Position numbers and translations under genes: made by a program
Part shown: positions 36,267 to 50,447 of the stretch, piece by piece
Layout: every line of letters begins with the position of its first letter
How positions within the stretch are numbered: the stretch's first letter is position 1
DNA from: Neopestalotiopsis rosae
Lineage: Eukaryota; Ascomycota; Sordariomycetes; Amphisphaeriales; Sporocadaceae
Assembly (NCBI GenBank): GCA_023078685.1
Contig: JALGAS010000003.1
Span: forward strand, 620,001 to 684,000
Reading direction: 5' to 3'
Length of the DNA: 64,000 bases
Notes under the pieces: generated by a model
Told to the model about the DNA's origin: nothing
What the model saw: only the letters and a program-made list of their open reading frames with translations
Database searches by the model: none

Positions 36267-37996
36267 ACCACCCAACCTATAAGACGGCGGGAATAACTTC
36301 AGACGTCAGGCTTCAAGCTCAATTTGACTGTTACGCGCATAGGCCGCAATGAATTTTTGAGGTGATCTCGTGGCATGCTTAAACAAATATATTGGGTTTT
36401 CTTTTGCCTTTTTTTTTTTCTTTTCAACTTTCCTTCTTCCCCTCCCTTGTACCCGTGGGCATTCAAGATCCAGCAGCGTAACGAAGACAACTTCGCGAGC
36501 GACATGATTCCCCAGTCAATTTGCTCATTTCAGACGAGCCATTGTCTTTCCTGGGATGGTGCTATTTTCATTGCTGAAGGATGCCATTATATTCACAGAA
36601 GTATTCTATTCTCGACATATCACACTAGCCAGCCAGAAGTCTGCACGAATAAGATTAATACTGCAGTTTCTTTCTGTACAGTCTCTTTTCTTCTATTTTT
36701 GAAAATAGTTTAATCGGAATTGCGACGTGCCTTCTAGTCTGTTTCGAGATACCTTACTTGGAAATTGACATATTTCATCTATTTGTTCAAATAGTTCTTG
36801 GCTGTCGCGTGCATATATCGGCTTGATTAGTATACTGGAACTCATCCACAATGTGTGATGAAATGACTATAACAAAACCCCAGATCTGCTTCAAAGCTCC
36901 ACGATCATTGGCAACTTACCCTTATTACTTACACTTATTCTCATCTGAAGCCATGAGATAGCCGTGGTGGAGTACAGGGTCTTTCTGGCATGCTTCCCCT
37001 CTCTACTGTGTGTGGAGCGCCTCTCGAGGAGATCCGCCCTTCTATTCTTTCTGGTCGCTACACCAACGGCATACACGTATCCTTGACATCCACAGCCTTG
37101 AGTGCTTTCCGTGAAGGGTCCCAGAGAGAGACCGGTAATGAACTATCAGGCAACCAGTGTGGGTCTGTGAAACAAATAGACAACGGAGATTCCCTTTCGA
37201 GACTATAACAGTACCGCAGCCGTGCTGGGCACATCTCTAAGCCTCGCGGCGCCAAAATGGATATACGGAATGTAGGCAACCAGCCAGGCACACCAATCAG
37301 CAAGGCAAACGCAGACTAATAACTCACCATGCAGCTATTGCCCAAGTACATGCGTGGTATTCTGCTCCTCTTGGTCATAGCTCAACTTTACCTGGGTACC
37401 TTGCTAATACAGTAAGCCAAAAAAAAAAAAAAAGCCTCTTGGGACCTTTTTCTCGTCGAGGGCCCGTATGAATGGTCAAAGGGACCCTGCGTCATATCGT
37501 CGTATCGTACTCCACCACCTCGCTTCCGCTGGAGAAACAGAGATCTAGACCCTTACATGACGCAACTTTGATCACAGCCCCTACACCGCCGCCGTCATGG
37601 GTGGTGCGAGCGGGGTGGCGCCCCCAAAGCAAGAGAGAGAGAGAAAAAAAAGACACTTCTCCGGATCGACGGGGAAGAAAAAGCATTGACAGGCAGACGA
37701 TCAAGGCTTTTTCTCTCTTCTTGTATCGCAATTGACGCCTCCGAACTGAGAATGGGGTCAAGTTTGGCCAAGTAAACAAGACGACTCCACCCGGGCGGCA
37801 CGGCGCTCGAGCCAACGACTGACACGTCATAGGGGATCAAACGACGTGTCCGGCATTGACGCAGGACTTCTCCCCGCTCCGCCTAGTAAAGGTTCTCGGC
37901 CCTTGGTGCTGTCGAAAGTTGCATGAGGTTGCCGTGACACGGAAGACTTTTGCGTTGTGGAATTGCCTCCCCCCGTTGCAACGGACAACCGTTTGA

Positions 37997-38009
37997 GGGG
38001 GGGGGGGGG
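37997..38009. repeat. G13 homopolymer tract
   Basis: Thirteen consecutive G on the plus strand within non-coding sequence. Confidence 0.9.
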
Positions 38010-39691
38010 CGGCGTAGAAGCCGGCTCCACTGACAGTCTGTATTTGTGTAGGTTGAGACCGGGACGTTATCCGCGAAGCTAGGCAGCAAGGCGAGTCAGA
38101 CAGAGATCTCTCAAGATTGCCAACCTGGATGCGGCTGACTTGCATGCTATACTCGAATATACTCGAGCTTTGCCTTCCGGGCGGTGGGGATCGGCCCCAC
38201 CCGATACGGGGTCCGCTGTGCTTATCTTGGCACTCCGATGCTACCGATGATCATGCCCCGAAAGCCCCAGATAATAAGCTATCGGAGACTTTTCGAGCCA
38301 ATCATAATGAGGCTTCATAGGACCCTTATAATCCATTTGCATTGCGTAAAACTCCCACAAATCTGCGTGAAAAAAAATGCATTCCGCGGGATAGGCGCAG
38401 ATCATTACCTGGCCTGTTGGCTTGGGGGATCGTCGTGGCAACATTAGCTGTAGAGATAAGAAAAAAAAAGGAAGAAAAAAACACCATCGGGTTCCGGTGC
38501 TTACCTGATACTTACGCTGGCAGCGAGCTTCGAGCCATGAGGTTAAGCTCAAGAACATGATTGCAAGATGAGAAGCAAAGAGTTGTTTGAAAATAGAGCA
38601 TTTCTCGACTAGCTACAATTTTTTGCTAATCATTTAGGCCGGGGTGCATTCTAGTCACCCTATTGCCTTGCAGAGAATGCTTGAATGCATATATGCTGCA
38701 TGTCGCTCGCAGCGCGACCCGTCAAACCAGATTTCCTACAATTTCGGTGGAGGGGAGGTCAATATATACAAAGCAGCTCCAGGTCAGAAGGAACAAGTTA
38801 ATGTCTCCCGCCTCAGCCCTTGATGAAAAGGTGTCCACATGAAACGTGTATGTACAATCCAGGGAAAGGACTACCAGTCACCAAGTACGCCTACGCCAAC
38901 CCCTTATGCCATATACTAGGCGGAAATTTGAGCAATAATGGTCTCATGTGCCCTTGGGCCCTCGACACATCACTCTGGTATTAGGTGCCTCAAATGAAGC
39001 GACGCGGTTCTGCGTACGAAAGCGAAGTACAGAGTTCAGTCTCTGTAGGTGGATGGGGTGTTTGTTTCGTTCTTGTTGATGAGTGTGTCGGATGCAAGGA
39101 AATTCGTACTGTAGAAGTGATGACACCGGGAAGAAAAACATCCGATGAGAAAGTTATGTTCGTACAAAAGAGGCTTCGTGGTGTGAGCCATGGGTCGGTG
39201 GCTCACAGTCGTTGATATCGTGATATATGCTCACTTGACGTTTCAAGTGACCATGCGTATCTCTCTTTCGGAGAGGAGTATATTAAAACAGGATGAGGGA
39301 GGAGATCCTGCATGCTGGGAACCGGGATAGGTCCAAGAAAGAATAAGAAGGGAACCGGGAAGAAAGGTGGCAAATTGATATGCTGTAAAGGAAAAAAGGT
39401 TGAATGCTTGGAACCGGCGAGCAAGCAAATCAGATGCCGGATCCAATAAAGCACAAAGCAATGCAGTTGACAAGATGCTATGCCAATGCGACTCTCTAAC
39501 TCTAGAATGCTTCTAATTCTAGAATGTCGGGTATAATTAGATGTGAGAGCACAGAACATTTTCTTTGCTGTGGGCAGCAAATGTCTAGAAATGCAAAAGA
39601 CCAGAGACTCCGATGGCGGAACCAATGGTTGCTGAATGTGACTGAAGAACTGTGACAGTCCTTGGTTTCGTATTGGAATGTCCAAAGGATA

Positions 39692-41475
39692 TTAGTATGA
39701 TGCCATGCGGCGGGTAGACGAACGGTCAGCACCGAGGATAGGAGAGTTGCCAATCATCATTTGGGGTGATTCTTGCAAGCTATTCCGGCTAGGGGCAGTC
39801 GGCGATGCTTCAACCATGGATTCACGTGCACCAAATGCAAATGTCTTGGCTCTGCCCAGGCCCTTTCGCTTTTGCTGAAGCTTGCCCATTTCGCGCTCAC
39901 ATGTGGCAATGTGTTCCTCGTCATTCATCTCCACATATGATTGAGGGTAGCAGCGGCAGCGGTGTTGGTTGTAGAACTCACTGTAGCCACCATCTAGAAT
40001 GTAGACATCAGGGTAACTAAGTCTCGGGTAGAACTCGGCATTGACGGTCCGATCCTCAGAGCGGATGTGACGAGCCATCATGGGAGCTCGGTGAGCAGAG
40101 TACTCGCAGTGAAGAACAAGCAGAACCTTGCCCTCCATAGGAGTCTCGAACAAATGCCTCGTGAGAAGCTCTTTGTCATTATAGTTGATTGCACCATCAA
40201 TGTGACCGCCTTCATATTCGTATTCGAACCGGCAATCGATGACAATACGTTGTGTATATTGATCCTCAAATTTGCCGTCCAGGACATCAAGGAAGGTTTC
40301 TTGGGATATCCGGGGGATTGTCTCGTTCTCGCCTTCGGGATAAAAGTGAGGCAGCATGGGATCTTGTACGTCCTCAATATCCATCACTGATTGGAGAGCA
40401 CTTTGTGGGATGGGATCATTCGTTGTCTTAGGCTTGACCACATCAACAGGGTTCTCAAACATGCTTAGCGAACGGCGGTATTGGCGCCGGGGACGTTGAA
40501 ATGGATTCGACTGCCGTCTCGAATGCGAGGAGGGAGAGCTGTTACGGAGTTCCCTTGAGCCACTCAGACTAGCAAACTGGGGTTTTTGACGGAAAGATCC
40601 CGGGCCACTGGCCGAGGGGCTGTTAGCAGACGAAGGCCTCTTCTGGGGCGGCGAATCTTGGAAGCACTCGCCCAATGGCAGGTTTGCTTCCGAGGTGAAG
40701 CGAAAGGCTGCTAGTTGAGCTTCGGGGTGCAGGCGGTTTGCCAATGCGTTTGTGGAATACCCCTTTGTGCGGGTTAAAGAAGGCCGACGGAGTGCGAGAC
40801 GTTTTCTGCTGTCGGAGAGGTGCAATTGATTCCGGGCAATAGCAACAGGAGATTCCAACATCATCTCATCGTCGTCATCTTCGGGAAGCTCACCAGGTGT
40901 GGGTGAGGTGACTTGTATCGAGTATGGGTCCTTGTGAGGCAGGGGGGAAATGTCCATAATGTCGTTAACATCAAGGGGGACGGGCGAGGAAGAAGCTGGC
41001 AGAGGAGGTGTGGTGACATAGTCTAGGAAGAAATATGTTAGTTAACCGGCAGAACTTGCATAAGTGACCATGTTCCAGCCTTACCTCTACCGTCCATGTT
41101 GCCCATCATGTTGGAGGTGAACAAAGCTCGACGCGGAGTTGGGAAGCGTGGGCTGTTGGTTTGCACAGGATTAGTTGAAACTTCGAGCAAAAGCCTTTCC
41201 TAGGTCTTCCGAACGCACCTCGACTCATTGTCTATCCTGAAGTTTTGGGACAGGTCTGCAGCAAGGCTGGCGGTGGGAGACGAGCCACGAACGGACTTGA
41301 GGTTGAAGTAGTCTGGGTTTGTCCGTTGCAATTGCTCACGGATATTGAAGGAACCGGAGCCGAAAGCCTTGCTGGTGTGCAGCTGGGCATGAGAGCGAAA
41401 GATATCACCGGTTTGGCCCCATGACACGGCAGGTGCTGGGTGCATGGCGGCCAGGGGAGACGAGGAAACATCCAT
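39692..41475 (-). CDS. Cdc25-type dual-specificity phosphatase (M-phase inducer)
   Basis: Removes the inhibitory phosphate on Cdk1 (yeast Mih1, Aspergillus NimT) to allow entry into mitosis. Three exons, 41219-41475, 41085-41152 and 39692-41022, give about 551 residues. Introns are 41153-41218 and 41023-41084. A long, Ser/Pro-rich, basic N-terminal regulatory region with many SP/TP sites precedes a rhodanese-like catalytic domain (about residues 345-490). Hallmarks: QRIVIDCRFEYEYEGGHIDG, then the catalytic P-loop HCEYSAHRAP with Cys near residue 413 and Arg of C-x5-R, then YPDVYILDGGYSEFY. In animal Cdc25 the loop is usually HCEFSSERGP; the Ala-His form is usual for filamentous fungi. A tail of about 60 residues with more SP sites closes the protein. 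Confidence 0.95.
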
Positions 41476-44400
41476 GGTGGTAAAATGGTGCTGGTAGCTG
41501 GGTGGTGGATTTGGAGGTTGGAGGTTGGCAGTAGCTGGGTGTGGAATGCAACTGGAAAGCTTGTTGGCTGTATGCAGTAACTCTACTCCTCAAAAGACCT
41601 ATTCTAGACAGAAAAAGTCGATAGACTACTTGTGTATAGAAAAGGAGCGGTGGTATATCGTCACGATCAAAGGATGATGCTGCTTTCCGCACATTGGCTG
41701 TAAGTCGAGGACTGTAAGTATAATGCCAGCAGTAAGCTCCCGTCTAGACGATGAGGGTTGGTTGAGAGGAAGCCGGTGACCTGCTGCTGCCAGTGAATTG
41801 TTGGATTCAATGGCTGAAGAAGATTGACCAGAATGATCAACGAAGGCCACAATTGCAGAGATACTGAATTAACAGATCCGCAAAGGGGTAGCTCGTCGAG
41901 AAAATTCGGTAGCGGGGATGCCGTTGCCTTTGGCAGCAGTTGACCAAGTAACGAAGTGATCCTTGGTGGTCGAGGGCCAACCGGACGGAGGTTTTTGCAG
42001 CGCCGCGGGGTGGTCGGCCACGAGCTACTGTCGTTTTAAATGGGTGGAATTAGGGGGGTCTCTTGGTTTTAATTAGTGATTGACAAGATGCTCTTGTAAA
42101 TCCCGGACTGTGTGAGTTTTGACTCTGAGCTCTTTTCTTTCTCTTCTCCCTTCCTTCGATGTGGAGTCAAAGTAAAAAAAAAGTAAAAAGCTAAAAACTC
42201 AATTTCCGATGAGAGGCAAAAATGAGTATTCGCAGTTCAAAGTTGTATATTGGAATTATGTCGCTGGCTTGGTATTGTCGATTTTGTCGGGTTTCCAACG
42301 TGGGAGCCACCAGTAAATCGTATGCACTGTAAAAGGTTGACTTGGTCGTATCCAATAACCAAGGTTCAAGTCCACCAGCGTCGCCCGAATATGGTAATCC
42401 GGAAGTGGGTTGCTTATGCACTGACTTCTCGCACGGTGACCTGAGAGCCCGGAGTTCCTTCAGTGTCGTAGTGTCAAACACGTTTCTTGTCGCCACTGTT
42501 GAACGTGTATATTTAATTAGTATTGTCGTCGGATGGGAGAGACGACTGCGGCGTTTGTCGATGGGCGTTGGGCGTAGAAGTCGGAGGCTACAAAGGCCGG
42601 ATGGGTTAGGTGAGAGGAAGTACGAGTTCAGATGGCGGGTGAGGCTGCCTTTTGTTCAAAGTCGCTCTGGTACCTGAACCTGAACCAGACCAGCGAACCA
42701 AGTTTGTCTGCACGTCTGCACTCTCTTTCTGGGGACCCATTCATTCTCTCTGCATACACTGGACGAGCATCGCGTTGTCAGGGGCAATTTGGTGTGGGAT
42801 GGTAGCCCTGGCTTGCTGCAGCCGGGGTGCAACCTATAGCGTTTAGCTGGTTTTCGACCGCTGTCGCTTGACCGGGGTGGGTGCGTAGGAGCGAGACTGC
42901 GAGACGGTTGTGACCTGACCTGACTTGAGCACGACCCCAATGAACTTTGAAAGGTCCTAGGTCGGTCCAGCTGCTAAGCGCTGTGCACCGACCAGTCTCA
43001 GTGGAGTTTAGGGCCTGCCGGTTACATCATAAGTGCTAAGCTCCAGGCGGGCAAAACCTGTAATCCGCTGCAACAACCTGCTACCGAACATGCTCACTTC
43101 AGGGCTGACAGTCTGTTTCCAAGGCGCTGCTGCTACTGCCCGTTCTGCTCTTGCTCCATCGGCAGGTGGGCTTACGAGAGGCACGGGTTCAACGCGGTCA
43201 AACAGAAAGAGCATCACGATCTGGATCTGTGATGATGGGTTTTCGCGACTGGACAGCATACACTCATCCACATCTCGCCAAGTCCGATCATGATTGCCCT
43301 TGTGTTGTTGTGGTTTTCCCATGTCCATACATTCGAATAGAACCCCAGCACGATCCGACCAAAACCTCCAGCTAGCTGGATCGTATGAACAGCCTTGGAT
43401 GAGACAGAAATGAGAAAGTCCAGGTATTCGGATAGGCCGTTTGTAGAGACAATGTTGCCCGTGGATGCCCTGCCCACGAGACCCAGGATGGCGGACGGTC
43501 CAGCCTCCCAACATTTCTCAGCATCTCCATTCCCGGTGATGCCCAAGAATATGCTACTACCAATTGATACTATTAGCATAGTCAGCAACTCCCAACTATG
43601 GAGCCAAGCACGCTGAAAGAGGCTAAGCGAGTGATTGCTTTTGTAGAGTTTGCTGATTGTACAACGCGTGATACTGTTCCTTTCCAACACAAACTAGAAC
43701 GCGGCATCCGTGAATGATTGTTTGTGGTCGCTAAGCTAAAGATATCACAACCACATATCTGAAGCCCTTGTCTATTTTGCCTGTACTATTTCCAAACGCG
43801 GGAGAGGGATAAACGACTTGGCTATGTTCGACAATCCCCTGCCATCTTGGTCAGCTTCTTTCAGCAACTCCGAATCTCTTATTATTCAAACAGACTGGTC
43901 CCCTCGCCGTCTTTATCCGGCCGCGAACCGCTCCAGAAGTTGACATGCTGCTCGTTGCTTAGATATGTCTTCCGCTTCGGGAAAGACCCCAGCAAGCCCT
44001 GCGGCCGCCCGTCTGGGATCCCGACTAAGCTCATGTAGGTGCCAGCAAGGATTCAGCGGCTGAGACTTTGACTCAGAACATGTCTACTCTTTGCAAACTC
44101 TAAGACAGAATTGAAGACCAGTGCCTGCCAGAAAACGCCCATGGCGTTACCGTTCACATAGATACCTATGTTGTGCACAGCAACTTTAAAAAAGTGTTTC
44201 GGGAAGATTACAGCGGCATAACAGATACGACGGAAGGCCATACTCCAGCTTTAAAATGCCTGCCGGTCAATCATAAATTCTGCTTTTTGAGTGCATTATA
44301 GATACTGATACGAATGCTGGCTGCAGAAAGAGCAAAAATGCCCAGTAGCGATTCCACGGGCTTCTCGAACTTCCAGTATGAGAAGACCCAACTCTGTTCC

Positions 44401-46821
44401 TGAGACCAGGATTCCTATCGAGAATGCCGGCGAGGATAACGCTGGATTGAGACAAAGCATCACACACGTGTCTAGCAGAAAGTGCTCATTGTCTCGTGCG
44501 CGCGCAGACTTTGGAAAGGACTCTTTGTTTTTCAAGGGTCTTGGGCCGGCCTAGAGCGCGCTCTGGCAAATTGCAAGTTGCAACCTCGGGCGCACAGTGG
44601 CTATTGCGTCCGTGGTTCGCATGGTATGCATGGCTATAACGGAGTCCATGAAGAGAAGCTACGACTATGCCGACCAAGTGCCGTGTTCACGATGACTATT
44701 CTACCGACCTGGTGTTCTGGCCTGGCTGGGCAGGCTTGGAGTTTCGAAACCGCGGAAAAATCAGACCATTGAGAGAAACTACCATATAATCGCGCGTCAT
44801 TGTCACAGCTGAAATCTGAATCTCGATAGGTTGGGCGGGGTATGTTTCGAACATAGTAACGAGCTGGATCTCGCGAAGAAATAGAACGAACGGGGTCTTT
44901 CGGGGGAGGAGCCCAGCTGAAGGGATAGATAGAGACCTGGGTTCATGATGGGGACTCGGGACCTAGGTACGGTACGGGTGTTCTTTTCTTCGTGTGTACT
45001 TTTTTTTTATCTGGTTGCCGTGTGAATAAGGTAAGCATTATCCTGGGAAGCTATGTGGTACGGGTCCTGGTGCATGGCACATGCAGCACGATAATGCCCC
45101 CGCTTCACACTTGCGAGCCTATCACAATAGCACCGACCCTTGGGAACAATGTCTGGCGCAGAGTGTCTACGAGTCTGGAGTGCACGTCAACCGAAAAAAG
45201 ACGGCACACTTCCCCCTCTACAGCTTAGCACAATTCATCTTGAGACGCGCCCGGTTGTTGCTGTCTGCCGAGCGCTGCTGGCTGGCTTGCTGCGGGTGGC
45301 TATGACAGAATCGGTTCCATCGTCGTGCAGCTTCTCCAGAGTGGTCGCGTTGCCGTTTGGCCGTCTGGACCCTCTGCCGGGGCGGGTTTCTTACTTCTTG
45401 CATGCCCCATTCATCGTCCACCCCATGTGCGATGGATCCGCCATGGGTTCATCGACTCTATTCCCGTCATTCCCAAGAAAAAAAAAAGAAGAGGCTGGGT
45501 ATGAAGAATGGGCAAGACAGACAAAGAAACACCACTAGCCCAAGAGAAAAAAAGATCGTAATTTGCATCCAGGCGCGCAATTGCAGAGCCTCAAGTTGGT
45601 GTGTCAATCTATGATTGGAAGGCAGACGCGCGAGTATCCATTGCTTGAAATTTGTCTATTGAATCTAATGGCAAGCGACACCCGAGGTCATCTTGGGCGC
45701 AATAGGCTCTATCCTTGTTTGGGAGAGTTCGGGGTGGACGGAATCTATAATAGCAAGAACGCTGATGGGAATGCACGGTTCGTGGGCGACGCGAGGCCTC
45801 GCGGACGAACATGTGGATTTATTGTTGTGTTGGCAGCCTCGCGCACGCGTCGAGAAGAGATCGAAGATGAACAATTTGATTATAATGATTTTCCTCATTA
45901 CGAAAAATCAAGGATTTTGCCAGCGCTGCGTTCTGGAAGCTCTGCCTTAGCCGTGAGTATTTTAGTCCTAGTCAGGAACCAGTGGTCTGGAGGAGAGAAG
46001 GTTCGATTTCCCACCAAGACCCGATCTGGCGGTTCGTGGGCCGACGTCATTTTTGAGTCTAAAATGCCGATACACGCTCCCACGCGATTCACAGAGCTCT
46101 CGATCTTCGATTCCTCGTGCGCGTCTACGTCAGTTGCAACTTACTACGTATATTGTAACAGTTCTAGATGCATTTATTCCATCATTCATTCGCTTTCGTG
46201 TATCGGACAGGCCTTGGAATACGGACGAACAGCACACTATGACACCAGAGATGTCCAATGATCACCATTGTTTACTTATTGCGGAGTGCATTGTTTACTT
46301 TTGACGAGATCTGCCACCGACGGCTTCACCTGGCTGTTCTGGCTGTCTCAGGTTTCAAGCTGACCGCCCACTTTGAATCGTCTCTCCAATCGTCGCTAGC
46401 AGATGGCCTGCATCAGAAAGAAGCAACAGCATCAAGATCAGACGGAACACGGATAAGATCCAATGAGAGTCGCCAGACGTGCAATCGCCAAAGTCGCCAG
46501 TTGGGTGCTGTTGGGGCCCTTGCCGAACCGGGGGCGCAGCTGGACCTGCTTGGGAGGATCTGGGCGTGCTCTCAGCTCACCTGATGCGCGTGCAGATTAC
46601 CATCTAGGGCACTCTCTAATCGCACACATACTATGGTATGTTTCGTGACAGCGGCTATGGCGCTGTCAATAATGCCATTCTCTGCATTTCACAGCTGGGC
46701 TGGGCTCAGACTCGGGCTCAGCGCAAACCCGGCTACACTACAAGCGTACACCCCTCCATGTGATGGCTCCAGACTTTCTTCAGCTTCCGACCATACCGAG
46801 CTATCTCTCTATCGAGCTAGG

Positions 46822-46869
46822 TAGCTCTCTAGCTCTCTAGCCCTTTAGCTCTTTAGCTCTCAAGCTCTG
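46822..46869. repeat. 8-bp tandem repeat TAGCTCTC, six units
   Basis: Units TAGCTCTC, TAGCTCTC, TAGCCCTT, TAGCTCTT, TAGCTCTC, AAGCTCTG in a row within the gene-poor stretch. The neighbouring bases (GAGCTATCTCTCTATCGAGC) are similar in composition. Confidence 0.85.
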
Positions 46870-49800
46870 CTAAACTGCCGCACCCACGCGTCGAAACAGA
46901 AGAGCCCAACCTGATAACAGCTGACGAGCATCCAGCTTACACACTAGAAACCTAGCATCGTATCGTAATTGATCGTGCATGCTTGATGTGTAGAATCCAC
47001 CAGGGCTGAGGCGCCCTCAGGGTTGGAGATAGCTCCCCATCGTGCTGCAACCAAAAAAAAACACAAATGAGGGGTAAACTGACTGTAAGTAAACAAATCG
47101 GAGACGCGCGAAGCTGTCAACATGGTGCGCCCAAGCTGCAGCTATCCTGGTCAAACGCGAGATCACGGGAGTTTGCTAAGCCGTCCTGGGCCTGGGGGAA
47201 GCACCCTGACTTTTCTGTTCCGGCCGCTCATTGGTTCGTCTCCCCTACGTACCTTTGCCTGGATCTCTCTCACATCAGCGCCCGCATCAACTTGACGCTG
47301 AGCTTCCTGGAGCCCGCACTTCAACATGGCAATACTCTCCTCCCTTGCGCGCGGGATGCGCCCCGATAATGGAACCCTGGTCTAACCTCAAACATTCAAG
47401 CCTTATGGCTTTGCCCTCGAGAGCATGGGGGGCTGTCGTTTTTCAAGCAATCACCTGCCTTTTTATTCATCACGGCCCTGGACAACTGAAGATCCTTCGG
47501 CGCGAAAAGAGGGAACTCGTTGCCCGGTTAAGATCCAAGACCCGGACCCTCAAAGATCCACGAAGCACTGACCAGGGGTTTTCTTTGGTCACAAGTTTCA
47601 GAAAGCGACAATTTTGCGGAATATTGCGACCTGGCAAATAAGTTTTTTGCCAGTGTGACCTAGGCATGCTGGCTTGGTGAGAAACATGCTCGACCAAAGG
47701 TTAATTGATGCTATGTGCGGTGGCTGTAGTACCAACAGCGCCGTCCTGCTGGCTACCGACAAGTCGTGCAACGCCATCTACGTATCGTACTTGGAAGCAC
47801 TCTAGTTTGCGCAAAGTTTGGGCCATACTATCACTTATCATGATTCGAGGTGACACGACCAATCAGTAATCCTTCTCGATAGACAACAAAACAAAGCTCA
47901 TTGCACTTTCTGGGTTAGCCAGGCATGGCAATATGTTTACATACTGCTGACTGGTTTCTTTTTGTATATGTGCTGCAGTCATGCTCCTTCAACGGTGGGG
48001 TGAATACGGCATTGCGGGGCACGGTCCCAGTGTTTGTCCTGCTTGTAAGAAATATACCGCCCACATTATCCGGGATATCAAGAACATCTGTGACTGTGAT
48101 GGTCGCGGAGGATCAAGGATGACGGGGAGGCCCTGCATGGCACAGACCTCGATGTGTCGTCGAGAGAGCGTGAATCCTTTTCACTGCAACTCAAGTGCAC
48201 CGTTTTCACATATCAGCAGAAGATGAGTTTCTCCATGACAGGGACATGCTCTACTGTCAGGTTGTGCCATGGCCACCTGTCAGCCAAATGTCATCAAAGT
48301 TTGCGTCTTTCCAACACGTGGAACACCTCGCTTTCTTGAACCCAGGTTATATCCTGTATTTTGTTGATGGAATTTCGGTAATTGCCATTGTTCCCTAGCG
48401 AGTGTCTCTCGGAAACAAGTGAAGGCTGCATTTCATGGGCGGGGGCTGACCTTGTCGGCATCGCTCGTACCTAGATCAGATTTTGTCTCTCGTCTATTTC
48501 GCTAGCCGAGTGCCAGAAACCTTGAAGCAGACCATACATTCCGCAGAACACAAATCCCGTCTGAAGTCTCTAGTTGAGCGGATTAGGTGCACAAGCCTAT
48601 AGTTTAGTCTGGCCAACCTCACAAACTCATATTGATGCCTCTATACATCGTGATTCTTATATAATACACGAGTGAATATTGAGTATTTCCGTAGCTATCC
48701 TTCATGATGTTGCGTGACCTCTTGTCGAAAACAGCCGGAGCCGAGTTACGACATAAATAGAGTCCAAGACAGCAGCATCTCCGGAGCTGTCAAGCGCGGG
48801 TTGGAAAAACCTAATCATGTAAGACACGGGGGCGGATACTGCAATCGTGATTCGAATAGTTTCGATTCGAGGGAGCACTTTGTCTAAATTGCGAACACTG
48901 AGTGCATCATTTCACACAAGCTTGAGCCTACGCTCCATACTGGCCAGCTGGCCATGTTCGCCGCTGCTTCCGCATCACGGTATCATACTGAGCAACACTT
49001 CTTATCAACTACATTGCCAGAAGAACATATATGGTAAACATACAGGGGAAACACCGAAAGAGTATCAAAGTAAACAAATACATGAACCACCAGCAATGAC
49101 TTACGTCGTGTCATGGCGTAGCCAAGGATCTACTCACCAATGGTCAAACTGTGCTGCGGATCTGATGCGGAAATACTCACGTTAGTATACAAGCGAAGGA
49201 TGTCCGGCTCAGAGTAGCTATAGAGATTACCACAATTCACCGAGGCAACTATACCGAGGCAAATATGCGTGGATTCATTTTACGCGCGGAGCATAACATT
49301 TGCGCCGTCTGGGACGCACTGCCAGCCATCAGTAATGTCCGGTGTATTATGGAAATGAGCATAAGGTTGTAGTGCGCAACCCAGTCTCAAAAGCTCAGAA
49401 CACGGGTTCTCAAAGAAAAAGGTACGGCAGTGTGGCAAAGCCGCATTCGTGTGGACATTAAAGGCGAGCCATCATAAGTCAGCGACGGTAATGATAGAGG
49501 CCTCAAGAGAACCTCACTGGGCGTATTTAGATATACGTTCCCTTCATACATCCAGTCTTGCGGAAGAATTTGTGTACTGAAATATATGAGATAGGAGCTA
49601 GCTTTCATGCCCATATGCTACGAGAGAAATGATTTTCACCCGTCATATCGGTGCAGCCACATACTTTGTGTGGGCAAAGTCTATTCTATCATGATTTCGG
49701 TATGTCTTGTATGTGTCCACTTTCCTAGACGGTCTATTTAGAAATGAGTCAAACCATAAGTAACCGTTCTTTGTTGACTCAGTTCTTAACTTTAGATATC

Positions 49801-50380
49801 CGAGATCCTGGATCGGGGAATGTGGCAAGCAACCCGTTGAGGCTCAACCGTTCACATGGAAGGTTGTATCTTGTTTTTCTAGAAATAACAAAGATATCCC
49901 CTCCATATTTCCTCAAACTCAAATATGAGCCAATGGGATCCATAGGAGCTCCTCCGAGAAAGTGAGGAATCTGCTTCTCTCAATCATTTATATAGCATTC
50001 GTTCAATCGAACAACTCCTCCATTGATAAATTCACTCGAAACTGCTGTTTAAAGGCCACCATCAAAGTGCACGGGCAATTCTCTGCAATGAGAACTACAC
50101 CAGTAATGAATCGGATCGTCTGTTGCGGTATGAAGGACTGATGGTAACCGGCCGGAATGCTGACGCTGTTCACCCCAGGGCAACCGAAGCAATTCAGCCG
50201 CTTGGACAGTGCTCGAAGGCACACGACGCGTTACGGGAGGTATTTCATTCCCGCGCTCGTTGGTGAGGTAACTCCTGTAGTCGTAATATGACAATCGAGA
50301 TCAGCATCCCATCGAGGACTGGTGTTCAAAACCCAGCTGCGTTGCCATGATCATTTAAACAGCCATAGGTAATGTGAAAC

Positions 50381-50447
50381 AATATACCAATAATGTAATG
50401 CACACTTGCATACTACATTATGGATAGGTAGTATTACCTGGGTATAT
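50381..50447. repeat. small nested foldback upstream of the Pol5 gene
   Basis: AATATACC near 50381-50388 is the inverted complement of GGTATATT at 50440-50447; ATAATGTA (50390-50397) pairs with TACATTAT (50414-50421); AGGTAGTATTACCT (50426-50439) is a small hairpin of its own. The unit lies 210-280 bp before the Pol5 ATG. It could be a miniature element remnant or a chance AT-rich structure. Confidence 0.45.

Larger units (their letters stand above)
36162..39691. other. 3.5-kb intergenic region, no gene supported
   Basis: Contains simple-sequence tracts only: A15 at 37419-37433, a GA-rich run near 37630-37650, and G13 at 37997-38009. ORFs of 60-112 codons overlap on both strands without motifs. 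It lies between the 5' side of the F-box gene and the 3' end of the Cdc25-type gene. Confidence 0.55.

Noticed and set aside
42361..42374. tRNA-like B box GGTTCAAGTCC on the plus strand
   Set aside because: The bases either side do not form a T-stem and no matching A box, anticodon arm or acceptor pairing was found.
43008..43690. Two overlapping minus-strand ORFs (158 and 168 codons)
   Set aside because: They occupy different frames of the same DNA, show no family motifs, and neither joins to a neighbour by good splice sites.
46000..46015. GGTTCGATTTCC resembling a tRNA T arm
   Set aside because: Stem pairing fails and upstream sequence lacks an A box at the proper distance.
45563..46261. 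232-codon ORF in the gene-poor stretch
   Set aside because: No domain, low-quality composition, and overlapping ORFs in other frames of similar size; not called as a gene.
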